In this document: in pieces, positions 44,978 through 52,777 of the stretch | Numbering within the stretch: the first letter of the stretch is position 1 | Layout: every line of letters begins with the position of its first letter | Assembly: GCA_016716235.1 (NCBI GenBank) | Contig: JADJWS010000001.1 | Span: forward strand, 806,001 to 870,000 | Direction of reading: 5' to 3' | Length of the DNA stretch: 64,000 bases | Source of the DNA: Candidatus Defluviilinea gracilis | GTDB lineage: Bacteria; Chloroflexota; Anaerolineae; Anaerolineales; Villigracilaceae | Notes under the pieces: generated by a model | Told to the model about the DNA's origin: nothing | Databases searched by the model: none | What the model saw: the letters and a program-made list of their open reading frames with translations, nothing else | Position numbers and translations under genes: made by a program

Positions 44978-45955
44978 ATGACAGAAAAAACTGAAACACC
45001 GCGATGGGCGACGAATGTCATCCACACCTGCATGGGACTGCAACGAGGGGAGAAGATTCTCATTGTTGTGGACGAGCCGCTCGGTTATGCGCGTGACGCA
45101 CTGCTCGCCGAAGCCGCGCAGACCGACCCCGCCGAGTTGTGGAATTACACCTTCCCGAATGCGAGTCGCCCAATAAGTGAATACCCGTCGCCGTTATTGG
45201 CATTGGTGACACAAGTGGACGCTATTGTCTTTCTGTTCGCGTCGGTGAATCAGCTAAAAGAATCGCCTGCCTTGCTCGCGGGGCGCGCGGCAATTGGGAA
45301 AGGAATCGCTCGCGCGGGTTTGGGCGCTTTTATTGATCAAAGCATTCTGGATATTGAGATGAGCGCAGATTATGGACAGATTGCAACATTCACAGATTCG
45401 TTGACGCAGCGTTTGCAAGGGAGTTCCACCGCGCACATCACCACAGCGCTGGGAACCAACCTGCGATTGTCACTGGCAGGCAGGGAATGGAAAAAAGACA
45501 CAGGCATATTGCGCGCTCAGAAAGCGTTTGGAAATCTACCCGCAGGTGAGACATACATCGCGCCCGTCGAAGACAGCGCGGAAGGTTTACTGGTCGTGGA
45601 CAAGTGTTTTCCTGGCATGTTGTTATCCGAGCCAACGCGAATGACGTTTGAAAAGGGACGTGTAACTCACATCGAAGGCGGCGCGGGCGCGGAGTTTCTC
45701 CGAAGCGCATTTGCCCAACACGGCGATTCAGCCCGTGTCATCGCGGAATTGGGGATCGGCACAAACCCGCTGGCGCGGTTACAGGGCAACATCATCACCG
45801 ATGAAAAAGTTCTAGGCACGATCCACGTTGCGGTGGGGCGCAGCGATTTTCTCGGCGGCAAAAATGTCGCGACCACTCACATTGACGGTGTGGTTAGTCA
45901 GCCTACGCTAGAGATTGACGGCAAGGTTGTGATTGAGAATGGGAAGCATGTGTAA
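44978..45955 (+). CDS. M29-like aminopeptidase (AmpS/thermophilic aminopeptidase family), short form
   Basis: 325 residues with AAAGGA ribosome site. The C-terminal metal site of M29 enzymes is recognisable: Glu in AELGIGTNP, then ITDEKVLGTIHVAVG and THIDGVVSQPTLEIDG with His and Asp residues. The N-terminal half fits the smaller lobe (GEKILIVVDEPLGYARDALLAEA). The protein is shorter than the ~400-residue classical members. Likely a cytoplasmic dinuclear-metal aminopeptidase. Followed by a decayed fragment of the wHTH gene. Confidence 0.82.
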   Translation: MTEKTETPRWATNVIHTCMGLQRGEKILIVVDEPLGYARDALLAEAAQTDPAELWNYTFPNASRPISEYPSPLLALVTQVDAIVFLFASVNQLKESPALLAGRAAIGKGIARAGLGAFIDQSILDIEMSADYGQIATFTDSLTQRLQGSSTAHITTALGTNLRLSLAGREWKKDTGILRAQKAFGNLPAGETYIAPVEDSAEGLLVVDKCFPGMLLSEPTRMTFEKGRVTHIEGGAGAEFLRSAFAQHGDSARVIAELGIGTNPLARLQGNIITDEKVLGTIHVAVGRSDFLGGKNVATTHIDGVVSQPTLEIDGKVVIENGKHV

Positions 45956-45973
45956 TGCAAGATTCATCACATC

Positions 45974-46091
45974 GGCGGGCAGGCAGGCGCGGGCGGAGGT
46001 CGAAGCGTTCGCGCCGCGGTCGTGCTTGAATGAGTCTGAGTTGGAGGAGTTGGCGAGTCTCGCAGGTCAATTGCGGGATGGGTTGAAGTAA
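45974..46091 (+). pseudogene. Decayed 3' fragment of an SCO6745-like/wHTH gene
   Basis: DNA aligns with the end of the intact gene at about 43240-43370, with a gap of roughly 18 nt. In frame it ends RSCLNESELEELASLAGQ followed by LRDGLK and stop, against WSCLNESELEELSGLASQ in the intact gene. No start or upstream domains remain. Confidence 0.82.
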
Positions 46092-46180
46092 AGCGAAACA
46101 AATTGAATGAACATCGGGCTTGCGCAATCTCAGCGAAAGCCTTTGTAAAATAAAATTTTCAAAAAGGAGAAAAAATCATC

Positions 46181-46384
46181 ATGCGAAAGAAAAATTGGAG
46201 ATTGGTCATTGCGGGCTGTTTGTTTATCGCCCTGGCGCTTGGGTTCTATTTCTTGATGCTGTCCATTGCGCCGAATTCCACCGACCCTGTGATGGCGATG
46301 CAAATCGCAGGCAGGGTGACTGGCATTGTCACTGGAGTCAGCATCGTCATCATCCTCGTCGGGCTAATTGGTAAAAAGAGTTAA
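46181..46384 (+). CDS. Small two-TM membrane protein
   Basis: 67 residues. AAAAGGAG precedes the ATG by about 12 nt. Basic N-terminus (MRKKNWR), a first TM helix (about 8-28), a short extracellular loop, and a second TM helix (about 43-63), ending KKS. No family recognised. Stands alone between a pseudogene fragment and the VOC gene. Confidence 0.65.
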   Translation: MRKKNWRLVIAGCLFIALALGFYFLMLSIAPNSTDPVMAMQIAGRVTGIVTGVSIVIILVGLIGKKS

Positions 46385-46422
46385 AAGCCGATCCTATGTG
46401 AAAATGAGGCAGCCATATCCCC

Positions 46423-46821
46423 ATGATCAAAACCCATTTTATCCTCTACGTCAAAGAACAGGTCCGCAGCGCCGAATTTTACACTCACGCGCTGGATTGC
46501 CAGCCCTCGCTCAACGAGCCTGGTATGACGGAGTTTACCCTCTCTGAAACCTGCGTCCTGGGAGTCATGCCCGAAGCGGGGATCAAACGCCTGCTCGGAG
46601 ACCGCCTCCCCGATCCAGCGCGCGCGGGCGGGATCCCACGCTGCGAGGTTTACCTGCGCGTCGAAGACGCCTCCGCGTATCATCGCCGCGCGCTCGAAGC
46701 GGGCGCGACCGAATTGAGCGGACTCGCCCGCCGCGATTGGGGCGATGATGTCGCCTATTGCCTCGATTTGGACGGTCACACGCTGGCATTTGCGGAGAAG
46801 AGCAAACTGTTAGGTGACTAG
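46423..46821 (+). CDS. VOC-superfamily (glyoxalase/bleomycin-resistance-like) protein
   Basis: 132 residues. Paired beta-alpha-beta-beta-beta modules: THFILYVKEQVRSAEFYTHAL at the start and EVYLRVEDASAYHRRALEAG then DDVAYCLDLDGHTLAFAE. The metal-ligand positions seem partly kept (His5 in module 1, Glu near the end of each module). Cytoplasmic. Function within this broad superfamily cannot be predicted. Confidence 0.85.
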   Translation: MIKTHFILYVKEQVRSAEFYTHALDCQPSLNEPGMTEFTLSETCVLGVMPEAGIKRLLGDRLPDPARAGGIPRCEVYLRVEDASAYHRRALEAGATELSGLARRDWGDDVAYCLDLDGHTLAFAEKSKLLGD

Positions 46822-46869
46822 AAAGTGAGTTGTAATTGTTCCAGCCACCTGACACTTTTGAATCAAGTG

Positions 46870-46915
46870 GTGGTCGAGTAGCCCCGAGGTACTCCGAGGG
46901 GCGTATCGAGACCAC
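46870..46915. repeat. GTGGTCGAGTAG palindromic repeat
   Basis: GTGGTCGAGTAGCCCCGAGG...CCGAGGGGCGTATCGAGACCAC, same family as 14005-14050 and 51716-51759. The arms are conserved and the loop differs. Confidence 0.85.
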
Positions 46916-47234
46916 GATTCTGGCAATTTTCACCTATTGTTGGTCTCACCTCTTGCATAAGTTGCCCGACGTTTGAAAACGTCTCCTATGCAAAGCGTAT
47001 TGTGCGCTCTCCCCTGGCAACGCCCGCCAGGGCAGTTGTTGCGCATTTTTGCAGGAGGTCTGTTGAAAAAGCGCTCGATACGGCGGCAACAGTACGTGTT
47101 CTTGAAAACAATTGGCATTTTCTGCCGCCTACCCTTCGGCAGGTTCAGGACAACGCTCGACCAACGGCGTGTTTTTGAAACAAACTGTCAGGTTGCTAGT
47201 CGTAATCTACTGATTATGAATTGGGAGATATTCC
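46916..47234. other. Non-coding stretch with short inverted repeats
   Basis: About 320 nt without a convincing gene on either strand. It contains CCCTGGCAACGCCCGCCAGGG and several short repeat-like strings (TGAAAACGTCTCC, GGCGGCAACAGTACGTG). No promoter, RNA or ORF with a ribosome site stands out until the GGGAG before 47235. Confidence 0.5.
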
Positions 47235-48137
47235 ATGTTGAACGATAAATCGCAATGGACCGACACCCTCATCCACCTCTTTGCCCTCGCTTCGCGGCTG
47301 GAAGGGGAGGGACAATACAACCTCGCCAAGCTGACTCGCGCCGCGGCGGATTCGTTGTGCCGCCAGGAAACGTATCCGCTCGACATTCCCACCGACAAAG
47401 ACGAACTAAGCGCCGAAGTCCAAAAAGCGCTTGAGGCGTTATCCCGTCTGAACGTGAGCGCGGAGTTGCTTTCCGCGTTGAAACAGGGCGCGGAGTTCAT
47501 GGCTCAGGGAAAACTTTCGCCCATCACCGCCACGCCTCACCCGTACGTCTGCCGCGGGTGCGGACACGTCACGCTTTCTCCGCCCGTCGAGCCGTGCCCA
47601 ACTTGCGGCGCATTTGCCGAGACCTTCCAAAAGTTCATGCCCAACTACTGGTTCGACGCGCTCCAGCCCGAGGCGGCGCGGGAACGCCTGCGTCAGACTC
47701 CGCTCGTGGTGGAGAAACTCATCGCGGGGTTATCCGATGAGGCGATGAATCAATCACCGTCCGACGGCGGCTGGGCGATCCGCAACACGTTGAGTCACTT
47801 GCGCGACGCGCAGGGCGTGCTCGATTTCCGCGTGGACTTGTTCCTCAAAGAGGCGCATCCCATCCTTGAATCGAAAGCCGTCTTCGCATGGGCAAAAAAT
47901 GAATCGGAACGTCCGCCCTCGGGGCGCGACATCTTCGAGACCTATCGCGCCTCGCGCGCGGAGACTCTCCGCAAACTGGAATCGTTCGCCCCATCCGATT
48001 GGGAGCGCGTGGGCGAGCATGAAGAATTCGGCACGGTCACTCTCCGCCAGCAGGTCAGTTATTTCGCCGCGCACGAAGGCACGCATCTGGCGCAGATCGA
48101 AGCGCAAGCCGTCCATTGGCGGAGTGAACGTCGCTGA
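47235..48137 (+). CDS. DinB-like protein with an internal rubredoxin-type zinc ribbon
   Basis: 300 residues with GGGAG before the ATG. Residues 1-95 are helical. A four-Cys knuckle follows (YVCRGCGHV ... EPCPTCGA, about 105-130), as in rubredoxin/rubrerythrin-like proteins. The C-terminal ~150 residues form a DinB four-helix domain with metal-site His in LSHLRDA, and AAHEGTHLAQIE. DinB-like proteins often act as metal-dependent thiol transferases; here no substrate can be named. The ribbon between two helical parts is uncommon and suggests electron transfer or structural zinc. Confidence 0.82.
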   Translation: MLNDKSQWTDTLIHLFALASRLEGEGQYNLAKLTRAAADSLCRQETYPLDIPTDKDELSAEVQKALEALSRLNVSAELLSALKQGAEFMAQGKLSPITATPHPYVCRGCGHVTLSPPVEPCPTCGAFAETFQKFMPNYWFDALQPEAARERLRQTPLVVEKLIAGLSDEAMNQSPSDGGWAIRNTLSHLRDAQGVLDFRVDLFLKEAHPILESKAVFAWAKNESERPPSGRDIFETYRASRAETLRKLESFAPSDWERVGEHEEFGTVTLRQQVSYFAAHEGTHLAQIEAQAVHWRSERR

Positions 48138-48220
48138 CATGAATAACCCAACTCCCAACCCCGACCTCGTCGGCGACCTCTTTTGGGGCATCTTCAAACC
48201 CCAATAAATTCGCCTCGCGC

Positions 48221-48264
48221 TGACTCTCGATATCTTCGCGCCGTGGTCATGTTTAGCTGATTGA
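48221..48264 (+). pseudogene. Very short remnant resembling the wHTH gene 3' region
   Basis: In frame it reads FAPWSCLAD then stop. The intact gene has FLPWSCLNE, and the 45974 fragment shares the TTCGCGCCG DNA. Too short for certainty. The gap 48138-48368 otherwise holds only an unsupported 22-codon ORF. Confidence 0.45.
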
Positions 48265-48368
48265 AGTGTATTCATCCTGTGGTCGCGCTGTGTGACAAAA
48301 GTCATTGGACATTTTTTCCTTTGACCAATACACTTACATATTATTCTCGAAATTGCCAAAGGAGAGAT

Positions 48369-49073
48369 ATGAAAACCTTCATACTCATTCACGGTATGTG
48401 GCACGGCGGCTGGTGTTGGGAGAGACTCGCTTCGATTCTTCACGCGATGGGACATCAAGTCTATACGCCCACACTGGCGGGACTCGCCGAACGCGCAAAC
48501 ATGCGCGGGGACGATATTGACTTGAACACCCATATTCAGGATGTGGTTGATTTGTGCCAAGCCGAAAATCTGCGCGATGTGATTCTCGTCGGTCACAGTT
48601 TGGGCGGATTCATGGCTCCCATCGTCGCGGACAGAATCCCCGAGCGCGTCGCGCACATCGTCAATCTCGATGGGATGGTTCCCGAAAATGGCAAGTCGCT
48701 GGCTGACCTGATCGGCGAGACGTGGGGCTTCTTCAAGAAGAAAGCAATCGAAGGCGGTGACGAGTGGTGGTGTCCGCCGATTCTGGAATGGACGTTCGGC
48801 GTCTCTGGCGCGGACTTGGAATGGGCGCAGTCCAAGTTGACTCCGCACCCGCTGAGGACGTTGTCCACGCCCGTCGCGCTCGAAAACCCACGCGCCAAAT
48901 CCATCCCGTCTACTTTCATTCTTTGCTCCGAAGGGATGACGGAGGAAGAGATCACCGCCGAAGAAAAGAAGTTCACAGGCTTGGGAATGAAATTTCTGAG
49001 TCTGCCGACGGGTCACGACGCGATGATCACCATGCCGAAGGAACTGGCAAAGATTTTGCTAGAACTTGCATAA
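48369..49073 (+). CDS. Alpha/beta hydrolase, methylesterase/MeNH-like group
   Basis: 234 residues from ATG 48369, with AAAGGAG upstream; longer in-frame starts have no ribosome site. Typical compact layout: TFILIHGMWHGGWCW, nucleophile elbow VGHSLGGFMAP (Ser), and C-terminal SLPTGHDAMITMPKEL with the catalytic His. Resembles the plant salicylate/methyl-ester hydrolase type family widespread in bacteria. Cytoplasmic esterase of unknown substrate. Confidence 0.9.
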   Translation: MKTFILIHGMWHGGWCWERLASILHAMGHQVYTPTLAGLAERANMRGDDIDLNTHIQDVVDLCQAENLRDVILVGHSLGGFMAPIVADRIPERVAHIVNLDGMVPENGKSLADLIGETWGFFKKKAIEGGDEWWCPPILEWTFGVSGADLEWAQSKLTPHPLRTLSTPVALENPRAKSIPSTFILCSEGMTEEEITAEEKKFTGLGMKFLSLPTGHDAMITMPKELAKILLELA

Positions 49074-49103
49074 TTCGCAAACTTCACTTGCCAAGGATGT
49101 TTC

Positions 49104-50762
49104 ATGCTGCCAAAATCTGTGATGACTTTGAACTTTGTATTGATTCTATTCCTGCTCTCCTCCTGCTCGACCGTCGCCGCCCCGACGGGAAAGGCTGGGG
49201 AAACAGAATCCGCTCCCCCGTCGGGGAATGAGGCGAACGCCAGCCCGACGCCGATCCCGCCCACCGCCACATCCCTCCCCACGTTCACGCCGACTCCCGT
49301 CAGCCGCGTCGCAAGTCCCGAAAATATCGGCGAGTTTGTGCAGGTTTACAATTATTGGGAACAGGTGAGCGAGCAGATCGGGATGCCATTGACTGACGGG
49401 GTGATTTTTGATTTTGTCATCAGCCAGGATGGGAGCAGGTTTGCGATGGGATTCTGCAAGGGAGGGACTCATTCGATGACAGGGTATTGCCTGGCGGATA
49501 GCGTGATCGCGGTGAGGGACGCGCTGACGGGAGAGGCGATTCAGACTCTCCCTGTGGGCGACCTGAGCGTTCAGTCGGTGTCGTTTTCGCCCGATGGAAA
49601 AAAACTGCTGGCGACCCTGAAAAATATGTCGCTCGATTTTGTGATGGCGCTGTACGACCTGGAGACGGGCAAGCGCGAGCGCGCGTATTTTGACGGCAAG
49701 GCGGAAGATTGGTCTTATGTCACCGCCGAGTTCAGCCCCGACGGTGAGTTGATTTTATACAACTACAAAGGCGAAGACGATATACTGGAGATTCGCAGGG
49801 CTTCGGATTGGGAATTGCTCGGTTCCAAACTGGGCGTATTCAGTTACGAGAACATCGTGTTTGGCGACGACCCGAACATCGCGTACGGCTATGGGTATGA
49901 CCCCGCCGCGTTCAAATTCGTCGTCTTCCGCATTGACCTGACTACTTATCAGGTTGTGGAAGTGGCGCGTTTCGACGATGAGAATTACCTGAAGCCTAGT
50001 TATCTGAACGTCATATCGCCCAACGGGAAATGGATTGTCTTCTTTTGGTATGGAGACTCGACCCTGAAAGTCCACGATCTCGAAAGCGGCGAATTGGTCG
50101 CCACCCTCAGCGAGCCAGAAATGTTCGATATTCGCGACGCCCGCTTCAGTCCCGACAGCCGCCTGCTGTTGGCGGATGGAGCCTTCGTCTGGGATCCCGA
50201 CATCTTCGATTGGTCGCCTCCCGCCTTGAACGCGTGGGATACGTCCACGTGGGAGCATACCGCCTACGTGTACGGGAGTCACAAAGACGCGGATTGGATC
50301 TGGTTCGACAAGTCGGGCGAATCGTTCATCACCGCGGACAGGGTGGAGATCATGCGCTTCACCCTCCCCGACGCGGATTTTCTCGACGCGCAAGCCAGCG
50401 TGGAGAAATATCTCGACGCCGTCAGCGCGGGCGATTACGTCACCGCCGCCGATATGTTATTCCTGCCCGAAAATAGCGCATACGAGTTACTCGTCAGCAA
50501 CGGCTTCGACCCCACGGATATGCCCACTGCGCTCGAAGGCGCCTGCGCCGTGCAGGACGGCTTTCCGTGCCTGCCCCTGCGTGACATTGTCCTGGGCTAC
50601 CGCGAACCCGCGGGCGAAGACGGCGTGGTATACAGATTCTTTGTCACCTTCACCGCGCCCGACGGCTCGCAATTTATCGCGTCCGACGGCACAGACGAGT
50701 TCATCATCTGGGTCGGCGCGGACGGGAAGATCATGTCCCTGCACCCTGGGGCATTGGAGTGA
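49104..50762 (+). CDS. WD40/TolB-like beta-propeller lipoprotein
   Basis: 552 residues with AAGGA ribosome site. Lipobox FLLSSC, then a Thr/Pro-rich spacer (to about 75). The propeller part has repeated blades of the type SVSFSPDGKKLLATL, TAEFSPDGELILYN, VISPNGKWIVFF and DARFSPDSRLLLADG. A separate C-terminal domain (about 430-552) follows, starting VEKYLDAVSAGDYVTAADMLF, which looks like an NTF2-like accumulation domain. Anchored outside the membrane; partner unknown. The methyltransferase gene follows 9 nt later. Confidence 0.85.
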   Translation: MLPKSVMTLNFVLILFLLSSCSTVAAPTGKAGETESAPPSGNEANASPTPIPPTATSLPTFTPTPVSRVASPENIGEFVQVYNYWEQVSEQIGMPLTDGVIFDFVISQDGSRFAMGFCKGGTHSMTGYCLADSVIAVRDALTGEAIQTLPVGDLSVQSVSFSPDGKKLLATLKNMSLDFVMALYDLETGKRERAYFDGKAEDWSYVTAEFSPDGELILYNYKGEDDILEIRRASDWELLGSKLGVFSYENIVFGDDPNIAYGYGYDPAAFKFVVFRIDLTTYQVVEVARFDDENYLKPSYLNVISPNGKWIVFFWYGDSTLKVHDLESGELVATLSEPEMFDIRDARFSPDSRLLLADGAFVWDPDIFDWSPPALNAWDTSTWEHTAYVYGSHKDADWIWFDKSGESFITADRVEIMRFTLPDADFLDAQASVEKYLDAVSAGDYVTAADMLFLPENSAYELLVSNGFDPTDMPTALEGACAVQDGFPCLPLRDIVLGYREPAGEDGVVYRFFVTFTAPDGSQFIASDGTDEFIIWVGADGKIMSLHPGALE

Positions 50763-50771
50763 GAGTATTAA

Positions 50772-51695
50772 ATGACCCAACAAACATCCACCACCGTCAA
50801 CCCCTGGTCGGACGACGACAACTCTGTCTTTCTGCGCCTGCGGATGAAGACCTTCTGGAATGGCGACTACTTCGAGCGGATCATCCTCCCGCTTCTCGAC
50901 CTGCCCCAAAGCGGGCGCGTCCTCGACGTGGGCTGCGGCAACGGCGGCATTTCGCTTCTTCTCGCGGAACATCGCCCCGACCTGAAAATCACGGGAGCCG
51001 ATTACGAATCGAAACCCATCGAAGACGCTTCCGCGTATGCCGCGCGTAACGGACTCAAGAATCTCACCTTCGAGCAGGGTGACGCGCACAACTTGAAATA
51101 CGACGACGCGACGTTTGATGCAGTTGTCTGTCAGACCGTGTTGACTCACGTCCGCGACGCGGAAACGGTCATCAGGGAAATGGCGCGCGTCCTCAAGCCT
51201 GGCGGAATCTTCTTCGCGGCGGAATACACCAACTCCGCGATGGCGAACTACGACAACGTCCACTTCGACAAATACGACGAAGCCTGGTATCGCGAGTATT
51301 ATCGAATCAACCTGCTGTTCATGAAAGGCAAGAAGGCGTTGGGACGCGGGGACAATACCGTCGGCGTGCGCGTGCCGTTGCTGGCGACTCAGGCTGGATT
51401 GGATGTGTACGACGTCCGTCTCAATGACCGTGCCATGCACGGCTTCCCTCCCTATCGCCACGAGAAGCAGAGGAATTATCTCGAACTCGTCAAAACAGCG
51501 AACATCGTTGACGACGATGAAAAATGGCTGAGGCTGGATATCGAAACCGTGATGGCTGGCGGCGGCACGGAAGAGGACGGTCGCTGGTTCCATCACGCCA
51601 TAGACAGCGCGGGAATCGTCCGCGCGATTGACGAGGGGACGTTTGCCGCGACGGGGTCGTTTGCGTTATATTTGACGTTTGCGAGAAAAACCTAA
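50772..51695 (+). CDS. Class I SAM-dependent methyltransferase
   Basis: 307 residues. SAM motif I RVLDVGCGNGGISLLLAE, acidic motif II ITGADYE, motif III-like FEQGDAHNL, motif IV FDAVVCQTVLTHV, and post-motif MARVLKPGGIFFAAEY. Typical Methyltransf_11/25 core plus a ~100-residue C-terminal helical part. Acceptor unknown. Follows the propeller lipoprotein closely but no functional link is evident. Confidence 0.92.
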   Translation: MTQQTSTTVNPWSDDDNSVFLRLRMKTFWNGDYFERIILPLLDLPQSGRVLDVGCGNGGISLLLAEHRPDLKITGADYESKPIEDASAYAARNGLKNLTFEQGDAHNLKYDDATFDAVVCQTVLTHVRDAETVIREMARVLKPGGIFFAAEYTNSAMANYDNVHFDKYDEAWYREYYRINLLFMKGKKALGRGDNTVGVRVPLLATQAGLDVYDVRLNDRAMHGFPPYRHEKQRNYLELVKTANIVDDDEKWLRLDIETVMAGGGTEEDGRWFHHAIDSAGIVRAIDEGTFAATGSFALYLTFARKT

Positions 51696-51697
51696 TT

Positions 51698-51832
51698 CTT
51701 CGTCATTGCGAACGATGGTCGAGTAGGGCTGAGTGTTCTTCTCAGCCCGTATCGAGACCGAGTGAAGCAATCTCTGCATTCAACAAAGGGATTGCTTCGT
51801 CGGGGAGAACACTCTTCTCGCAATAACGGAAA
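51698..51832. repeat. Nested dispersed repeats between methyltransferase and SDR genes
   Basis: A CTTCGTCATTGCGA ... GAAGCAATCTC ... GATTGCTTCGTC ... CTCGCAATAACG repeat is interrupted by a full TGGTCGAGTAGGGCTGAG / CTCAGCCCGTATCGAGACC palindrome at 51716-51759 (family of 14005 and 46870). Confidence 0.75.
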
Positions 51833-51849
51833 ACTCTTTGGAGACCAAC

Positions 51850-52677
51850 ATGGAATCAAAACTCACAGGACAAACCGCCATCGTCACAGGCGGCGGGCGC
51901 GGATTTGGGCGCGAGATCGCGCGCGCGTTGGCGAAGGAAGGAGTCAAGATCGCGGTGGTGGCGCGTTCGGCGGATCAACTCGCGGAGACCGTGTCGCTGA
52001 TTCAAAACGAAGGCGGACAGGCAATCCCCGTCACCGCCGATGTGACCGATGTTTCCGCCGTTGCCAAGATGGTCGCGCAGGTCGAGCGCGAACTCGGCGC
52101 GGTGGATATTCTCGTCAACAACGCGGGGCGGCTCACGTCCATTGCGCCCGTCTGGGAGGCGAATCCCGATGAATGGTGGCGCGATGTGGAAGTGAACATC
52201 CGCAGCGTGTTTCTTTGCTGTCACGCCGTCTTGAAAGGCATGACCCAGCGCAAACGCGGACGAATCATCAACTTCACCAGTTCGGGCATGCCCAATGTCT
52301 CGGCGTATGATTGCTCGAAGGTCGCGGTCACGCGCTTTACGGATACGCTCGCAAGCGAAGTCAAAGAATTTGGCATTTCCGTTTTTGCCATGACCGTGGG
52401 TCCCACGCACACCGAGATGATGGATTACATGATCGAATCCGAAGCCGGGCGCAAGTGGCTGCCCGACCTGTCGAAATGGCTCGAAGGCAAATGGCAGCCC
52501 GCCGAGTTGGCGGGGACGCTGGCGGTGACTCTCGCTTCGGGCAAGTACGACGCGCTGACGGGACGCTGGGTCAGCCCTGAGGATGATTTGGATGACATGC
52601 TGAAACGGATCGAGGAAGTGGAGAAGGATGGGTTGTATGCCTGGAGCATTCGTGGCTTGAAAAATCAGGCGGGGTAA
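51850..52677 (+). CDS. Short-chain dehydrogenase/reductase (SDR)
   Basis: 275 residues from ATG 51850 (GGAG upstream; TTG 51838 is an in-frame alternative inside that site). Cofactor motif VTGGGRGFGREIA, LVNNAGR, active-site tetrad with Ser in NFTSSGM and YDCSK. Classical SDR length. The residue after the second strand is Ala-Arg (VVARS), which favours NADP(H). The C-terminus (RWVSPEDDLDDMLKRIEEVE) is typical of a subgroup of uncharacterised oxidoreductases. Substrate unknown. Confidence 0.93.
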   Translation: MESKLTGQTAIVTGGGRGFGREIARALAKEGVKIAVVARSADQLAETVSLIQNEGGQAIPVTADVTDVSAVAKMVAQVERELGAVDILVNNAGRLTSIAPVWEANPDEWWRDVEVNIRSVFLCCHAVLKGMTQRKRGRIINFTSSGMPNVSAYDCSKVAVTRFTDTLASEVKEFGISVFAMTVGPTHTEMMDYMIESEAGRKWLPDLSKWLEGKWQPAELAGTLAVTLASGKYDALTGRWVSPEDDLDDMLKRIEEVEKDGLYAWSIRGLKNQAG

Positions 52678-52738
52678 GGTCAATGAATCGCTTTACAGAT
52701 GTTGTAAAATTAATTGACGCGGCGTCCGTGCAGCGTTG

Positions 52739-52757
52739 GCGTTTATGTTATAAACGC
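52739..52757. promoter_or_regulatory. Palindrome upstream of the CRP-desaturase chimera
   Basis: Perfect GCGTTTAT-GTT-ATAAACGC, 20 nt before the ATG. Symmetry and position suit an operator or a short hairpin. No good promoter spacing is visible. Confidence 0.45.
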
Positions 52758-52777
52758 GTCTGCATTATTGCCCATAT

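Noticed and set aside
48139..48207. 22-codon ORF starting MNNPTPNPDLVGDLFWG
   Set aside because: No ribosome site and too short to recognise; may be another gene scar, but this cannot be supported.
47754..49016. 420-codon minus-strand frame opposite the DinB-like and hydrolase genes
   Set aside because: Shadow of two plus-strand genes with clear motifs and ribosome sites.
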